Source of the DNA: Calothrix sp. FI2-JRJ7
Lineage (GTDB): Bacteria > Cyanobacteriota > Cyanobacteriia > Cyanobacteriales > Nostocaceae
Length of the DNA: 64,000 nt
NCBI GenBank assembly: GCA_019359675.1
Contig: JAHHGX010000071.1
Span: forward strand, 62,001 to 126,000
Direction of reading: 5' to 3'
Shown here: positions 41,389 to 52,180 of the stretch, in pieces
Layout of the letters: every line of letters begins with the position of its first letter
Numbering within the stretch: the stretch's first letter is position 1
Made by a program: the position numbers and the translations under genes
Notes under the pieces: model-generated
The model's database searches: none
What the model was told of the DNA's origin: nothing
Seen by the model: the letters and a program-made list of their open reading frames with translations, nothing else

Positions 41389-44300
41389 ATGACGACCTTA
41401 CAAAGCGCTAGCGACACAGATAGTCTCGACCTTAAACAGCTATTAAGAACTCTTGCAGAAGTCAAGAAAGGCAACTTTAGTTCACGAATGCCTCTTGACC
41501 ATACTGGAGTTGCCGGAAAAATTGCTGACACTCTTAATGACATTATTGAGATGAACGAACGCATGGCAATGGAGTTAGAGCGTGTCAGTACTGTTGTTGG
41601 TAAAGAAGGTAAAATTTCTGAGCGCGCCTCTATTGGTAATGCCAGAGGCGCCTGGAAAAGTTCGATTGATTCTGTTAATGCTCTAATTACAGACTTAGTA
41701 CAACCAACAGCAGAAACGACTCGTGTAATTAGAGCAGTTGCAAACGGTGATTTATCGCAAACCGTGCCTACAGAAATTGATGGTAAACCGTTACAAGGAG
41801 AATTTTTACAAACAGCTACCATTGTGAATACGATGGTAACACAACTTAATTCTTTTTCTTCAGAAGTAACACGGGTTGCGCGCGAAGTCGGAACTGAAGG
41901 TAAATTAGGTGTACAAGCTGATGTTCCAGGTGTAGCAGGGACGTGGAAAAATTTAACTGATAGCGTAAATTTAATGGGAGGTAATCTAACCGCACAGCTA
42001 CGCAACATTGCTGAGGTGACAACTGCCGTAGCGAATGGTGATTTATCGAAGAAAATTACTGTTGATGTCAAAGGTGAAATTTTAGAGTTAAAAAATACCA
42101 TCAATACGATGGTTGACCAGCTTAACTCCTTTGCTAGTGAGGTAACTCGCGTTGCCCGTGATGTTGGAACCGAAGGTAAGTTAGGTGTACAAGCAGATGT
42201 TAAAGGTGTTGCAGGTACGTGGAAAGACTTAACAGATAGTGTAAATTCGATGGCAGGTAGCTTGACTTCTCAAGTACGAAATATAGCTGAAGTGACAACT
42301 GCCGTAGCGAATGGTGACTTGTCGAAGAAAATTACTGTTGATGTCAAAGGTGAAATTTTAGAGTTGAAAAACACCATCAATACGATGGTTGACCAGCTTA
42401 ATTCGTTTGCTAGTGAGGTAACTCGCGTTGCGCGCGAGGTAGGCAGCGAAGGTAAATTAGGGGTACAGGCAGAAGTTCGGGGTGTAGCAGGTACTTGGAA
42501 AGATTTAACTGAGTCAGTTAATTTCATGGCTGGCAGTTTAACCGCGCAAGTGCGAAACATTGCTGAGGTGACAACTGCGGTTGCAAATGGCGACTTATCG
42601 AAGAAAATTACTGTTGATGTCAAAGGTGAAATTTTAGAGTTAAAAAACACCATCAATACGATGGTTGACCAGCTTAATTCCTTTGTTTCGGAAGTAACCC
42701 GCGTCGCGCGCGAAGTTGGAACCGAAGGTAAGCTAGGTGTGCAAGCCGAAGTTAAAGGCGTTGCGGGTACATGGAAAGACCTTACTGACAGTGTAAACTT
42801 CATGGCGGGTAGTTTAACGGCCCAGGTACGCAACATCGCTGAAGTCACAACAGCTATTGCGAAAGGTGACCTTTCTAAAAAAATTACCGTAGATGTAAAA
42901 GGTGAAATTTTACAACTGAAAAATACCATTAATATCATGGTTGACCAGTTGAACTCCTTTGCCTCGGAGGTAACAAGAGTTGCACGTGAAGTCGGCGCCG
43001 AAGGAAAACTTGGTGGTCAGGCACAGGTTCGCGGTGTTGCTGGTACGTGGAAAGACTTGACCGATAGTGTAAACTTTATGGCAGGTAGTTTAACGGCGCA
43101 AGTACGAAATATTGCTGAGGTGACAACAGCGGTCGCAACTGGTGATTTATCAAAGAAAATCACTGTTGATGTCAAAGGTGAAATTTTAGAGTTAAAAAAT
43201 ACCATCAATACGATGGTTGACCAACTTAACTCGTTTGCTAGTGAGGTGACTCGCGTTGCACGTGAGGTAGGTAGCGAAGGTAAGTTGGGAGTACAAGCAG
43301 AAGTAAAAGGTGTGGCTGGCACTTGGAAAGATTTGACGGACAGCGTAAACTTCATGGCAGGTAGTTTAACTGACCAAGTGCGAAACATTGCCGATGTAAC
43401 AACAGCAGTAGCAACTGGTGACTTGTCGAAGAAAATTACTGTTGATGTCAAAGGTGAAATTTTAGAGTTGAAAAACACCATCAATACAATGGTTGATCAA
43501 CTTAACTCGTTTGCTTCGGAAGTAACCCGTGTCGCACGTGAAGTAGGAACTGAAGGTAAACTTGGAGTACAGGCTTACGTGCGTGGGGTCGGAGGTACTT
43601 GGAAAGATTTAACGGATAACGTTAATTTGATGGCAGGTAATTTGACAGGGCAAGTACGTAATATTGCTGAGGTAGCAACTGCGATTGCTGGTGGTGATTT
43701 GTCAAGGAAAATCACCGTCGATGTCAAAGGTGAGATGCTTCACTTGAAAAATACCATTAACACGATGGTTGACCAGCTTAACTCGTTTGCATCAGAAGTA
43801 ACTCGTGTTGCACGTGAAGTGGGAACTGAGGGTAAATTAGGTGGACAAGCTCAAGTAATTGGTGTAGCTGGAATTTGGAAAGATTTGACGGATAACGTTA
43901 ACTCGATGGCAGGTAACTTGACGGCACAAGTGCGAGGTATTGCCAAAATTGTAACGGCGGTAGCTAATGGGAACTTAAAACGTAAACTAATATTAGATGC
44001 TCAAGGAGAAATCGAAACTCTAGCGGAAACAATTAATGAAATGATTGATACGTTAGCTACATTTGCCGACCAAGTTACAACTGTTGCGCGTGAAGTAGGA
44101 ATAGAAGGAAAACTGGGTGGACAAGCGAAAGTTCCAGGTGCATCAGGTATTTGGCGCGACTTAACAGACAACGTGAATGAATTAGCCGCAAATTTAACAA
44201 ATCAAGTCCGTGCAATTGCAGAAGTTGCAACAGCTGTTACTAAGGGTGATTTAACTCGGTCGATTTCTGTTGAAGCACAAGGAGAAGTTGCCGCACTCAA

Positions 44301-47205
44301 AGATAATATCAACCAGATGATTGCTAACTTACGAGGTACAACTCGTAAAAATACTGAGCAAGACTGGCTCAAAACTAACTTGGCTAAATTTACCCGCATG
44401 TTGCAGGGACAGCGGGATTTAGAAACTGTTTCTAAGTTGATATTATCTGAACTGGCACCGCTTGTTACCGCGCAACAAGGGTTGTTTTATTTAATGGAAG
44501 CAGTAGAGAATCACCCTCAGTTTTTGAAGTTAATCAGCAGCTATGCTTACCGCGAACGTAAAAATCTTTCTAATCGTTTCTTTTTGGGTGAAGGATTAGT
44601 CGGTCAATGTGCTTTAGAAAAAGAGAGAATTTTATTAACTCAGGTACCAGACGACTATATAAAAATTAGTTCAGGATTGGGCGAATCTATACCCTTAAAT
44701 GTCGTTGTTTTACCAGTATTATTTGAAGGACAAGTTACAGCCGTTATTGAGCTAGCATCTTTCCACCGCTTTAGCGAAATCCATCTCACTTTCTTAGACC
44801 AACTTACCGAAAGTATCGCTATCGTACTAAATACTATTTCTGCGAGTATGCGAACAGAGGAATTACTCAAACAGTCTCAATCTCTAGCAGAAGAATTGCA
44901 AACTCAGCAAAAAGAGCTTACTGAAACTAATAAACGTCTTGAACAACAAGCGCAATCACTCAAAGCATCAGAAGAATTACTTAAACGCCAGCAAGAGCAA
45001 TTGCAGCAAACAAACGAAGAATTAGAAGAAAAAGCCGAATTGCTAGCAGTACAGAACCGAGAGGTGGAACGCAAAAATAACGAAATAGAACAAGCCCGTC
45101 AAGCTATAGAAGAAAAAGCCGAACAGTTGGCAATGACTTCTAAATATAAGTCGCAATTCCTCGCGAACATGTCCCACGAACTAAGAACCCCACTAAATAG
45201 TTTACTAATTTTGGCAGGGCTATTATCTGAGAACAGCGAAGCAAATTTAACAGACAAACAAGTCGAATACAGTCGTACTATATACTCAGCGGGAAATGAT
45301 TTATTAGCATTGATAAACGACATTCTTGACTTAGCCAAGATTGAATCGGGCACAATGTCAGTAGAGATTCATGAAACATTATTTCGTGATTTACAACAGC
45401 ATATTGAAATCAATTTCCGCCAAGTAGCAGCCGACCGTAAACTAGACTTCCGTATCCATTTTGACTCGCATTTGCCTCGTGCGATTTTTACTGATGCGAA
45501 ACGGTTACAGCAGATACTAAAAAATCTCTTATCAAACGCTTTTAAATTTACTGAGCAAGGTTGTGTCAGTTTAAATGTCTCATTAGCTACTTCTGGCTGG
45601 AATCCAGATAAAGAAATTTTGAACCGTAGTGAGCGCGTGATTGCATTTGCTGTCACCGACACTGGTATTGGAATTGCCCGTGATAAACAGCAGATAATCT
45701 TTGAAGCATTTCAACAGGTAGATGGTACCACTAGCCGTAAATACGATGGTACAGGTTTAGGATTATCGATTAGTCGCGAAATTGCTAATTTGCTAGGAGG
45801 TGAAATCCGCTTAGTTAGTGAGTTAGGTAAGGGTAGTACTTTTACTCTTTATTTACCCCAGTCTTATTCCAATCAATCTTTTATTTCAGGTAACAACGGC
45901 AATGAAAGGACTAATGTTACAAATACGATAACAGTTGCGGCTACGGAAGTAATCGAGCCGGCAGTAATTGATGAAGCACAATTGTTAAGTGAGCAAGCAA
46001 TTGACGATGATCGAGAAAATATTCAACCTGGAGAACATTTGCTCTTAATAATCGAAGATGATGTTAACTTTGCCCGCATTTTGCTGGATATATCACAACA
46101 GCAAGGTTTTAAAGTTATAGTTGCAACTCGTGGCGATGTTGGTTTAGCAATGGCGCGTTCGTATAACCCTACAGCGATTATGCTTGATCTTCGCTTACCT
46201 GTTATGGATGGTTGGACAGTTCTTGAGCGTCTTAAACATGACCCTGGCACCCGCCACATTCCTGTCCATATAATGAGTATAGACGAAGGGCGCCAGCGAG
46301 GTTTACAACAAGGAGCAATCGCTTACCTACAAAAACCTATTGATAGTGATTCTCTATTAAATGCTTTGAGTCGAATTCGAGAGTTTGTTGAACGTCAAGT
46401 TAAGAATTTGCTGATTGTGGAGGACGATGCTACCCAGCGCGAAAGTCTTCTAGAACTTATTAGCAATAGCGATGTAGAGACTACAGCCGTTGGTACAGGT
46501 AGAGCAGCATTGGAAGCTTTACAAAACAGCCACTTTGACTGTTTAGTCTTAGACCTAGGACTACCCGATATGACTGGCTTCGAGCTAATTGAGCAGATCA
46601 AACAGCAAGCTAACTTAAGCTATTTGCCTATTATTATTTATACTGGGAAAGAATTAACTTCCCAGGAAGAAAGTGAACTACGTCGTATCAGCGACTCTAT
46701 TATCATTAAAGACGTGCGTTCACCCGAACGTTTGTTAGATGAAACGGCTTTATTTTTACATCGAGTTCAGGAGAATTTATCGGCGCCTCAACGCCAAATG
46801 CTTGAAAAGATACACCAAAAAGACCAAGTTTTGATCGGGAAAAAAGTCTTAATAATAGACGACGATGTGCGAAATATATTTGCTCTCACCAGCTTGTTAG
46901 AGCGTTACAAAATGCAAACTCTTTATGCAGAAAGCGGCAGAGACGGTATTTCTATCCTCGAAACAACCCATGATATTAATCTTGTTCTTATAGATATTAT
47001 GATGCCAGGGATGGACGGCTATGAAACAATGCAATTCATACGCACTATGGAAAAACTCAAAACTTTACCAATAATTGCTTTAACTGCAAAAGCAATGAAA
47101 GGCGACCGAGAAAAATGCATCAACGCAGGCGCCTCGGATTATATTACTAAACCCGTTGATACTCAACAGTTACTATCACTGCTGAGAGTTTGGTTATACA
47201 AGTAA
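41389..47205 (+). CDS. Giant poly-HAMP hybrid histidine kinase with three receivers
   Basis: A soluble 1938-residue protein. Residues about 15-985 are a HAMP array: a first HAMP, then about ten units of 92 residues, each a canonical HAMP ([26 protein letters not shown] type) and a divergent one ([19 protein letters not shown] type). Then a GAF domain (about 1000-1150), a long coiled coil (about 1155-1250), HisKA with [11 protein letters not shown] near 1257, HATPase to about 1490, and three receivers (about 1551-1665, 1671-1790, 1818-1936). It resembles fungal Nik1/group III osmosensor kinases and related bacterial kinases. No membrane helix, so the signal is probably intracellular. cheR and cheB follow, forming a signalling unit. 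Confidence 0.92.
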   Translation: MTTLQSASDTDSLDLKQLLRTLAEVKKGNFSSRMPLDHTGVAGKIADTLNDIIEMNERMAMELERVSTVVGKEGKISERASIGNARGAWKSSIDSVNALITDLVQPTAETTRVIRAVANGDLSQTVPTEIDGKPLQGEFLQTATIVNTMVTQLNSFSSEVTRVAREVGTEGKLGVQADVPGVAGTWKNLTDSVNLMGGNLTAQLRNIAEVTTAVANGDLSKKITVDVKGEILELKNTINTMVDQLNSFASEVTRVARDVGTEGKLGVQADVKGVAGTWKDLTDSVNSMAGSLTSQVRNIAEVTTAVANGDLSKKITVDVKGEILELKNTINTMVDQLNSFASEVTRVAREVGSEGKLGVQAEVRGVAGTWKDLTESVNFMAGSLTAQVRNIAEVTTAVANGDLSKKITVDVKGEILELKNTINTMVDQLNSFVSEVTRVAREVGTEGKLGVQAEVKGVAGTWKDLTDSVNFMAGSLTAQVRNIAEVTTAIAKGDLSKKITVDVKGEILQLKNTINIMVDQLNSFASEVTRVAREVGAEGKLGGQAQVRGVAGTWKDLTDSVNFMAGSLTAQVRNIAEVTTAVATGDLSKKITVDVKGEILELKNTINTMVDQLNSFASEVTRVAREVGSEGKLGVQAEVKGVAGTWKDLTDSVNFMAGSLTDQVRNIADVTTAVATGDLSKKITVDVKGEILELKNTINTMVDQLNSFASEVTRVAREVGTEGKLGVQAYVRGVGGTWKDLTDNVNLMAGNLTGQVRNIAEVATAIAGGDLSRKITVDVKGEMLHLKNTINTMVDQLNSFASEVTRVAREVGTEGKLGGQAQVIGVAGIWKDLTDNVNSMAGNLTAQVRGIAKIVTAVANGNLKRKLILDAQGEIETLAETINEMIDTLATFADQVTTVAREVGIEGKLGGQAKVPGASGIWRDLTDNVNELAANLTNQVRAIAEVATAVTKGDLTRSISVEAQGEVAALKDNINQMIANLRGTTRKNTEQDWLKTNLAKFTRMLQGQRDLETVSKLILSELAPLVTAQQGLFYLMEAVENHPQFLKLISSYAYRERKNLSNRFFLGEGLVGQCALEKERILLTQVPDDYIKISSGLGESIPLNVVVLPVLFEGQVTAVIELASFHRFSEIHLTFLDQLTESIAIVLNTISASMRTEELLKQSQSLAEELQTQQKELTETNKRLEQQAQSLKASEELLKRQQEQLQQTNEELEEKAELLAVQNREVERKNNEIEQARQAIEEKAEQLAMTSKYKSQFLANMSHELRTPLNSLLILAGLLSENSEANLTDKQVEYSRTIYSAGNDLLALINDILDLAKIESGTMSVEIHETLFRDLQQHIEINFRQVAADRKLDFRIHFDSHLPRAIFTDAKRLQQILKNLLSNAFKFTEQGCVSLNVSLATSGWNPDKEILNRSERVIAFAVTDTGIGIARDKQQIIFEAFQQVDGTTSRKYDGTGLGLSISREIANLLGGEIRLVSELGKGSTFTLYLPQSYSNQSFISGNNGNERTNVTNTITVAATEVIEPAVIDEAQLLSEQAIDDDRENIQPGEHLLLIIEDDVNFARILLDISQQQGFKVIVATRGDVGLAMARSYNPTAIMLDLRLPVMDGWTVLERLKHDPGTRHIPVHIMSIDEGRQRGLQQGAIAYLQKPIDSDSLLNALSRIREFVERQVKNLLIVEDDATQRESLLELISNSDVETTAVGTGRAALEALQNSHFDCLVLDLGLPDMTGFELIEQIKQQANLSYLPIIIYTGKELTSQEESELRRISDSIIIKDVRSPERLLDETALFLHRVQENLSAPQRQMLEKIHQKDQVLIGKKVLIIDDDVRNIFALTSLLERYKMQTLYAESGRDGISILETTHDINLVLIDIMMPGMDGYETMQFIRTMEKLKTLPIIALTAKAMKGDREKCINAGASDYITKPVDTQQLLSLLRVWLYK
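41866..43914 (+). repeat. Near-identical 276-bp repeats inside the poly-HAMP region
   Basis: Eight to nine units of 276 bp (92 codons) within the kinase gene match each other closely at DNA level, including long identical runs such as AAAATTACTGTTGATGTCAA. The identity in silent positions suggests recent duplication or gene conversion, and the copy number is likely to vary between strains. Confidence 0.85.
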
Positions 47206-47214
47206 GTACTGAAC

Positions 47215-47317
47215 GTTAAGTTATGAGTTATGAGTTATGAGTTATGAGTGAGAATTTTGACTCCTAACTTTTGACTTTCAACTCCTAACTCCTAACTCCC
47301 AACTCCCAACTCCTAAC
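47215..47317. repeat. R3 heptameric repeats in opposed orientation
   Basis: Four GAGTTAT units, a short spacer, then about eight CTCCTAA/CTCCCAA units, the reverse complement. They fill the whole gap between the giant kinase and cheR and could fold into a long RNA hairpin between them. Confidence 0.88.
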
Positions 47318-47323
47318 TTTCCT

Positions 47324-48160
47324 ATGTTCCCATTACGTCCAAATGAGCTAGAAGACATTGAAATTCAACTATTGCTAGAGGGTTTATATTGTTATTACGG
47401 TTTTGATTTTCGTAATTATGCAATGGCTTCCTTAAAGCGTCGTATTTGGAATGTAATTCGAGCAGAAAATTTAACCACTGTTTCTAGCCTTCAAGATAGA
47501 CTTTTACACGATAAAAATTGTTTAGAGCGTTTTTTATTAAATTTGACGGTAAACGTCACTGCTATGTTCCGCGACCCTAGCTTTTATATCGCATTTAGAA
47601 AAAAAGCTATTCCCCTATTACGTACCTATCCATTTATTCGCATTTGGCACGCTGGTTGTTCTACTGGAGAAGAAGTCTATTCAATGGCAATAATGTTACT
47701 CGAAGAAGGACTATATCACCGCTGCCGCATCTACGCTACTGATATGAACGAGGTTGTTGTACACAAGGCAAAAGTCGGTATTTATCCCCTGCGCTTAATG
47801 CAAGAGTATACCCAACTTTATCAACAAGCAGGAGGTCAACAAGCTTTCTCCCAATATTACACCGCAGCTTATGATGGTGCTATGTTGTCACCTTCGTTGA
47901 AAGAAAATATTGTGTTTTCCGCACATAACTTAGTCACAGATTCGTCTTTCAATGAATTTAATGTAATTTTGTGCCGCAATGTTTTAATTTACTTCAACAA
48001 AAAGCTACAAGACCAGGTTCACGAACTATTATATAACAGCCTAAGAAGATTTGGTATTTTGGCATTAGGAAGGCATGAATCATTGCTTGGCACAATTCAT
48101 CAATCAGATTATGAAGCATTAGATGCTCAAGAAAGACTTTTTCGGAGGGTGACGTTATGA
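47324..48160 (+). CDS. CheR-type methyltransferase, second copy
   Basis: A 278-residue CheR: N-terminal helical domain (YYGFDFRNYAMASLKRRIW), FLLNLTVNVTAMFRDP, SAM motif IRIWHAGCSTGEEVYSMAI and CRNVLIYFNKKLQ. FDFRNYA and TVNVTAMFRD mark the subgroup found near hybrid kinases rather than classical chemotaxis CheR. It overlaps the next gene (ATGA at 48157), and sits after the poly-HAMP kinase; no receptor or CheA is nearby. Confidence 0.88.
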   Translation: MFPLRPNELEDIEIQLLLEGLYCYYGFDFRNYAMASLKRRIWNVIRAENLTTVSSLQDRLLHDKNCLERFLLNLTVNVTAMFRDPSFYIAFRKKAIPLLRTYPFIRIWHAGCSTGEEVYSMAIMLLEEGLYHRCRIYATDMNEVVVHKAKVGIYPLRLMQEYTQLYQQAGGQQAFSQYYTAAYDGAMLSPSLKENIVFSAHNLVTDSSFNEFNVILCRNVLIYFNKKLQDQVHELLYNSLRRFGILALGRHESLLGTIHQSDYEALDAQERLFRRVTL

Positions 48161-48735
48161 AATATGAACTAGCAGTGATTGGCACATCGCTTGGAGGGTT
48201 GGAAGCACTCTCAATGATTTTATCAGGTTTACCAAAAAGTTTGCCCATAGCTATAGCGATTGTTCAACACCGTCACATATCTTCAGACGGTGAATTAGTT
48301 CGTGCTTTACAAAAATATAGTTTATTGCCAGTTATAGAGGCAGAAGATAAACTAGCAATTGTTGCTGGAAATATTTATCTTGCTCCTGCTAATTATCATT
48401 TACTTGTCGAATTTGGTCATTTTGCCTTGTCAACTGAGCCACCTGTTTGTTATGCTCGGCCTTCAATTGACGTACTATTTGAAACAGCAGCTGATGCATA
48501 TCTCGAACGAGTCATTGCCGTAATTTTAACTGGTGCAAATCATGATGGCGCCAGAGGACTAGCTAAAATTGAAGCTTATGGTGGTTTTACAATAATACAA
48601 GAGCCAAATACTGCAATCAGTCCAACTATGCCTACATCAGCAATCACCGCAGTTCCAAAAGCAAAAATTTTACCTTTAACAGAAATTGCTCCTTTTTTAC
48701 TCAATCTTTGTAGCAATGCCCACCTTACTTATTAA
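48157..48735 (+). CDS. CheB-type methylesterase domain, stand-alone
   Basis: A 192-residue methylesterase lacking the receiver domain. Catalytic motifs are GTSLGGLEAL (Ser), IVQHRH (His) and LTGANHDGA (Asp). The lack of a receiver suggests it is not switched by phosphorylation directly. Overlaps cheR by four bases, so translated with it. With the poly-HAMP kinase these two could methylate and demethylate the HAMP coiled coil, an inference. Confidence 0.88.
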   Translation: MKYELAVIGTSLGGLEALSMILSGLPKSLPIAIAIVQHRHISSDGELVRALQKYSLLPVIEAEDKLAIVAGNIYLAPANYHLLVEFGHFALSTEPPVCYARPSIDVLFETAADAYLERVIAVILTGANHDGARGLAKIEAYGGFTIIQEPNTAISPTMPTSAITAVPKAKILPLTEIAPFLLNLCSNAHLTY

Positions 48736-49161
48736 AAATTTAGTCAAGGTTATGTGACTATGAAAACAGCTTGTGCAAAACATGAAGACCAAATCCAAGC
48801 GCTCACACAAGGCTTTCAAATGCCTATTTCTAAACCAGTAGAACCAACTGATTTAATTAAAGCAGTAGGGTAACTAACAATCGAAGCAAAGGAAATACAA
48901 GTTGCTTCTTAAAAATTATCATACCACCTGCTCATATTACAATTTATGTATTATGATGTAATACATAAAGAGTTGTAGCATACAATGTTTGTTTCAACTC
49001 TAAGACAAGTCAATATCCTGTAAACACCCCCCTAAAAAAAGCTATCCTTGAAAAAATTTGTATAAAATGTGGTCTACTTTTAGCTATAAGGTTTAATCGC
49101 TAAATAGTTATGTAAACTTGTATCCCCCAATTTAGCTCCATCAGTGTTATAAAACTGAAGT
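48736..49161. other. Gap with a receiver-domain fragment
   Basis: About 425 bp. The first 140 bp contain the receiver-like fragment described separately. The rest is AT-rich and shows no gene; it likely holds the promoter of the AAA+ gene. Confidence 0.5.
48762..48873 (+). pseudogene. Fragment of a response-regulator receiver domain
   Basis: The frame reading EDQIQALTQGFQMPISKPVEPTDLIKAVG and ending at TAA 48871-48873 matches the C-terminal third of a receiver domain of hybrid kinases (GFQMHLPKPVEP type, with the conserved Lys-Pro). The upstream ATG at 48762 may be in another frame, implying a frameshift. It is the probable remnant of a kinase or regulator that once followed cheB. Confidence 0.5.
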
Positions 49162-50364
49162 ATGGATTTTGATTATTTTAGAGGCAATGACGGCTCTGCC
49201 GAAAATAGAAATCGTCACAACCTGCTAGCTAGCGGTTGGAGACCGTTTAACCGTGATTTTAACGTTAAGTATTTTTGGGAAGTACTTTGGAACGATACAC
49301 AGGAGTTAACTCAAAGGAGCGTTAATTTAGCAAGCTTTTACGCTGATGCTTTAGGACGACGAGACTACAGTTGGTGGGCAAACATCTTAAACGTAGCTTC
49401 CGACTATACCCGTGCGGAGTTTGAGAAGTATTGGAATTTTATTACCCCCCAACCTTTAACACCCGACCATCGTTACAAAGATGTTTTAAGTACCGAAACT
49501 CCCATCATCCAGTTTGTTAGTCGCAATAGTATCCCTATCGATTACGTTTTGAACCGTTTGCAAGAAATAACAGTTTTGCGAAGCTTAGAAATTCTTGGTC
49601 GTCCCGATATTATCACACAGTACTACTCAGAGCGTGATTTTTATTTTCCACCAGAGAAATTTATTAGCTGGGAACGTCTTGATGTTCTCAACACCGTTTA
49701 CGCTTACTGGTCACAGTATGACGTTTGGTTACAAATTGACCCATACGACCGTGGACGGCGCCATTATTCTTTGATGGCCAGAACTTTGGCGCCTTTAATC
49801 AACAAAGCGACGTATGATTTAGCGGTAATGCTGAGTGGATACCAAAGTCGTGTAGGCAAAGTCCAAAGTCAATATCCAATTCGTACCTTTCCGGATGGTA
49901 TTCAAAATTTCACTGATACCGTACAACAAACTGTTTTAAACCAAAATCAGTTAGCGGTTCTAGTGCATGGAGAACCAGGAACAGGAAAAACAGCATGGAC
50001 ACAAGCTGTTGCCAAAGAAATATTAGTACCACTTGGGTATGTAATTTTCATTCTAGACCACGATGCCATTACAAACTTTGTTCCACCCACGTACTTAGAA
50101 CGCATTTGTATAATTATTAATGAAGCCGATAACTTAGCGCAAAATCGTGCATCAGAAGTTGCTCAGTATAATAACAAAACCGAACATATTCTTAGCTTAC
50201 TCGACGGAACACTCTATCAAAGTGTCATCGATGAAGGTGGTATTCAAATTCAACAAAAATTAGTCATTTTATTGACATGTAATACAACAGAGCGTCTAGA
50301 CCCTGCTATGTTGCGTAAAGGTCGCGTAGATTTAATGTGTGAATTTACACAAAAATACGTTTAG
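49162..50364 (+). CDS. AAA+ ATPase of unknown function
   Basis: A 400-residue soluble protein. The N-terminal 230 residues (DYFRGNDGSAENRNRHN..., WANILNVASDYTRAEFEKYWNF) are not recognised. The C-terminal AAA core has Walker A GEPGTGKTAW (about 271-280), a Walker B with IIINEADN instead of the usual hhhhDE so the Asp is Asn while Glu remains, sensor-1 LLTCNTT and arginine region LRKGRVDL. The family could be a remodelling ATPase acting on an unknown target. No operon partners. Confidence 0.75.
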   Translation: MDFDYFRGNDGSAENRNRHNLLASGWRPFNRDFNVKYFWEVLWNDTQELTQRSVNLASFYADALGRRDYSWWANILNVASDYTRAEFEKYWNFITPQPLTPDHRYKDVLSTETPIIQFVSRNSIPIDYVLNRLQEITVLRSLEILGRPDIITQYYSERDFYFPPEKFISWERLDVLNTVYAYWSQYDVWLQIDPYDRGRRHYSLMARTLAPLINKATYDLAVMLSGYQSRVGKVQSQYPIRTFPDGIQNFTDTVQQTVLNQNQLAVLVHGEPGTGKTAWTQAVAKEILVPLGYVIFILDHDAITNFVPPTYLERICIIINEADNLAQNRASEVAQYNNKTEHILSLLDGTLYQSVIDEGGIQIQQKLVILLTCNTTERLDPAMLRKGRVDLMCEFTQKYV

Positions 50365-50391
50365 GAATTCCTAAAGTAAAACTATCTATCT

Positions 50392-50419
50392 TGTGGAACA
50401 GGCATCCCTGCCTGTTCCA
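50392..50419. repeat. R6 hairpin repeat
   Basis: TGTGGAACAGGCA and TGCCTGTTCCA arms around a short loop. Confidence 0.8.
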
Positions 50420-50523
50420 TACCTATGCAATTAAAGCTATAACTTGCCTTTTTTTACAAAAGTTAATAGTGAATGTACCCTGGAAAAAGCCCTAGTAAAA
50501 CTGAAGATTGGGCATTTGATTCA

Positions 50524-50551
50524 CAAAGCGGACAGCTTTGCGTTTTTTTTT
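50524..50551 (+). terminator. Rho-independent terminator
   Basis: Stem CAAAGC/GCTTTG around GGACA, followed two bases later by a run of nine T. Fits the end of the AAA+ transcript. Confidence 0.65.
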
Positions 50552-50701
50552 GCACCCTGATGAGTCAAATCTCCATCCTACTAACAGCATAACACCAATT
50601 AGCACATCACGAATCACTAAATTGTTAAACCATAACAAATAGCTTGGTTTTATATTAAATAAATCTATAATTGATTTACAAAATAATTCATAAAGATTGT
50701 A

Positions 50702-52180
50702 TCAAAACTGGCGCCCCCAATCTTCGCGCCAACGTTCTACAACAACTTTTGTTTGTGTAAAAAATTCAACTGCATGATTACCTTGTCCGTGTAAATCACC
50801 AAAAAAACTTTCTTTCCAACCGCTAAATGGAAAGAAAGCCATAGGCGCCGCAACACCAATATTGATACCAATATTACCAGCCTCTGCTTCGTAGCGAAAT
50901 TTGCGTGCGGCGCCTCCACTAGTAGTAAATAAACAAGCCATATTTCCGTACTGTCCGCTATTCACGAGCGATATCGCCTCATCTATTGTATTAAGATGAA
51001 TTAAGCTCAATACTGGCCCAAAGATTTCAGTCTTTGCAATCTCCGAATTTGGGTCAACGTCTTGTAAAATCGTCGGACGCACAAAATAGCCGTTTTCATA
51101 ACCGCTAACTTGTGGTTGGCGCCCATCTACTAGTAATTTAGCACCCTCTGAGGCACCTTTCTGAATTAAAGCTTCAATACGTTGTTGACTTTGAACAGAA
51201 ATAACAGGCCCCATTTCCACACCCTTTTCCAAACCATTACCAACAACTCGCTTCATCGCTGTTTCAGTAATAGCTTCGGTAAATGTTTGCTTTGCAGAAC
51301 CTACAGTTACAGCTAAAGAAGCAGCTAAACATCTTTGTCCTGCACAACCAAAAGCACTATCAGCAGCAATGCGAGTAGTCATGGTCATATCAGCATCAGG
51401 CAAAATAATAATTGGATTTTTTGCCCCACCCTGACACTGTACCCGTTTTCCATTTGCGGCGCCACGACTATATATATATTTCGCCACGGGTGTAGAACCA
51501 ACAAAACTAATTGCCCGGATGCTAGGATTATCAAGAATAGCGTCTACAGCTTCTTTGGCGCCATTAACTAAATTAATCACCCCTTTGGGTAAACCTGTTT
51601 TTTCAAGTAACTGAAATATTTTTTGCATTGTCAACGGTACTTTTTCCGAAGGTTTGACGATGTAGGTATTACCGCAAGCGATAGCATAAGGTAAAAACCA
51701 AAACGGAATCATTCCTGGAAAATTAAACGGACAAATAACCGCGCACACTCCTAACGGTTGCCGTATCATCATTTCATCAATACCGCGTGCAATATCTTCG
51801 CTATTAACACCCTGCATCATTATTGGAATACCGCAAGCAACTTCCACATTCTCAACCGCACGCTGCATTTCTCCTTTTGCTTCTGCCAGCGTTTTACCGC
51901 ACTCGGTTGTTATAGTAGAAGCCAAATCATCAAAATTTTCTAATAATAAAGTTCTTAATTTAAATAAATACTGCACCCTCTCAGTAGGCGGTGTCCGGCG
52001 CCATGTTTTAAATGATTCTGATGCTGCTTGAACTGCTTCATTAACTTCTGATGTAGTAGATAAAGGCACTTTCGCTATAACTTCACTCGTCGCTGGGTTA
52101 AAAACTTCTAAGTGGTTAGTAGCTTTAGATGCCGCCCATTCCCCATTAATGTAATTGGGTAATATATTATTTATTGTCAT
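50702..52180 (-). CDS. mmsA: Methylmalonate-semialdehyde dehydrogenase (CoA-acylating)
   Basis: A 492-residue aldehyde dehydrogenase of the MmsA group, which converts (methyl)malonate semialdehyde to propionyl- or acetyl-CoA in valine/pyrimidine breakdown. Catalytic Cys284 is in [13 protein letters not shown]; the start [22 protein letters not shown] and the [19 protein letters not shown] segment are typical of the family. ATG 52180 is chosen over 52195 as it overlaps the tilS stop by four bases (ATGA). Coupling to a tRNA-modifying gene is unexpected and probably neutral. Confidence 0.88.
   Translation of the reverse strand: MTINNILPNYINGEWAASKATNHLEVFNPATSEVIAKVPLSTTSEVNEAVQAASESFKTWRRTPPTERVQYLFKLRTLLLENFDDLASTITTECGKTLAEAKGEMQRAVENVEVACGIPIMMQGVNSEDIARGIDEMMIRQPLGVCAVICPFNFPGMIPFWFLPYAIACGNTYIVKPSEKVPLTMQKIFQLLEKTGLPKGVINLVNGAKEAVDAILDNPSIRAISFVGSTPVAKYIYSRGAANGKRVQCQGGAKNPIIILPDADMTMTTRIAADSAFGCAGQRCLAASLAVTVGSAKQTFTEAITETAMKRVVGNGLEKGVEMGPVISVQSQQRIEALIQKGASEGAKLLVDGRQPQVSGYENGYFVRPTILQDVDPNSEIAKTEIFGPVLSLIHLNTIDEAISLVNSGQYGNMACLFTTSGGAARKFRYEAEAGNIGINIGVAAPMAFFPFSGWKESFFGDLHGQGNHAVEFFTQTKVVVERWREDWGRQF

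Larger units (their letters stand above)
50365..50701. other. Gap after the AAA+ gene
   Basis: About 340 bp between the convergent AAA+ gene and mmsA. It holds an R6 hairpin (50392-50419) and a terminator (50524-50551); no gene seen. Confidence 0.65.

Noticed and set aside
41376-44399. Long minus-strand frames (242, 222, 155 and 65 codons) antisense to the poly-HAMP kinase
   Set aside because: They repeat the same sequence because the kinase repeats, they have no ribosome sites, and the plus frame is clearly coding.
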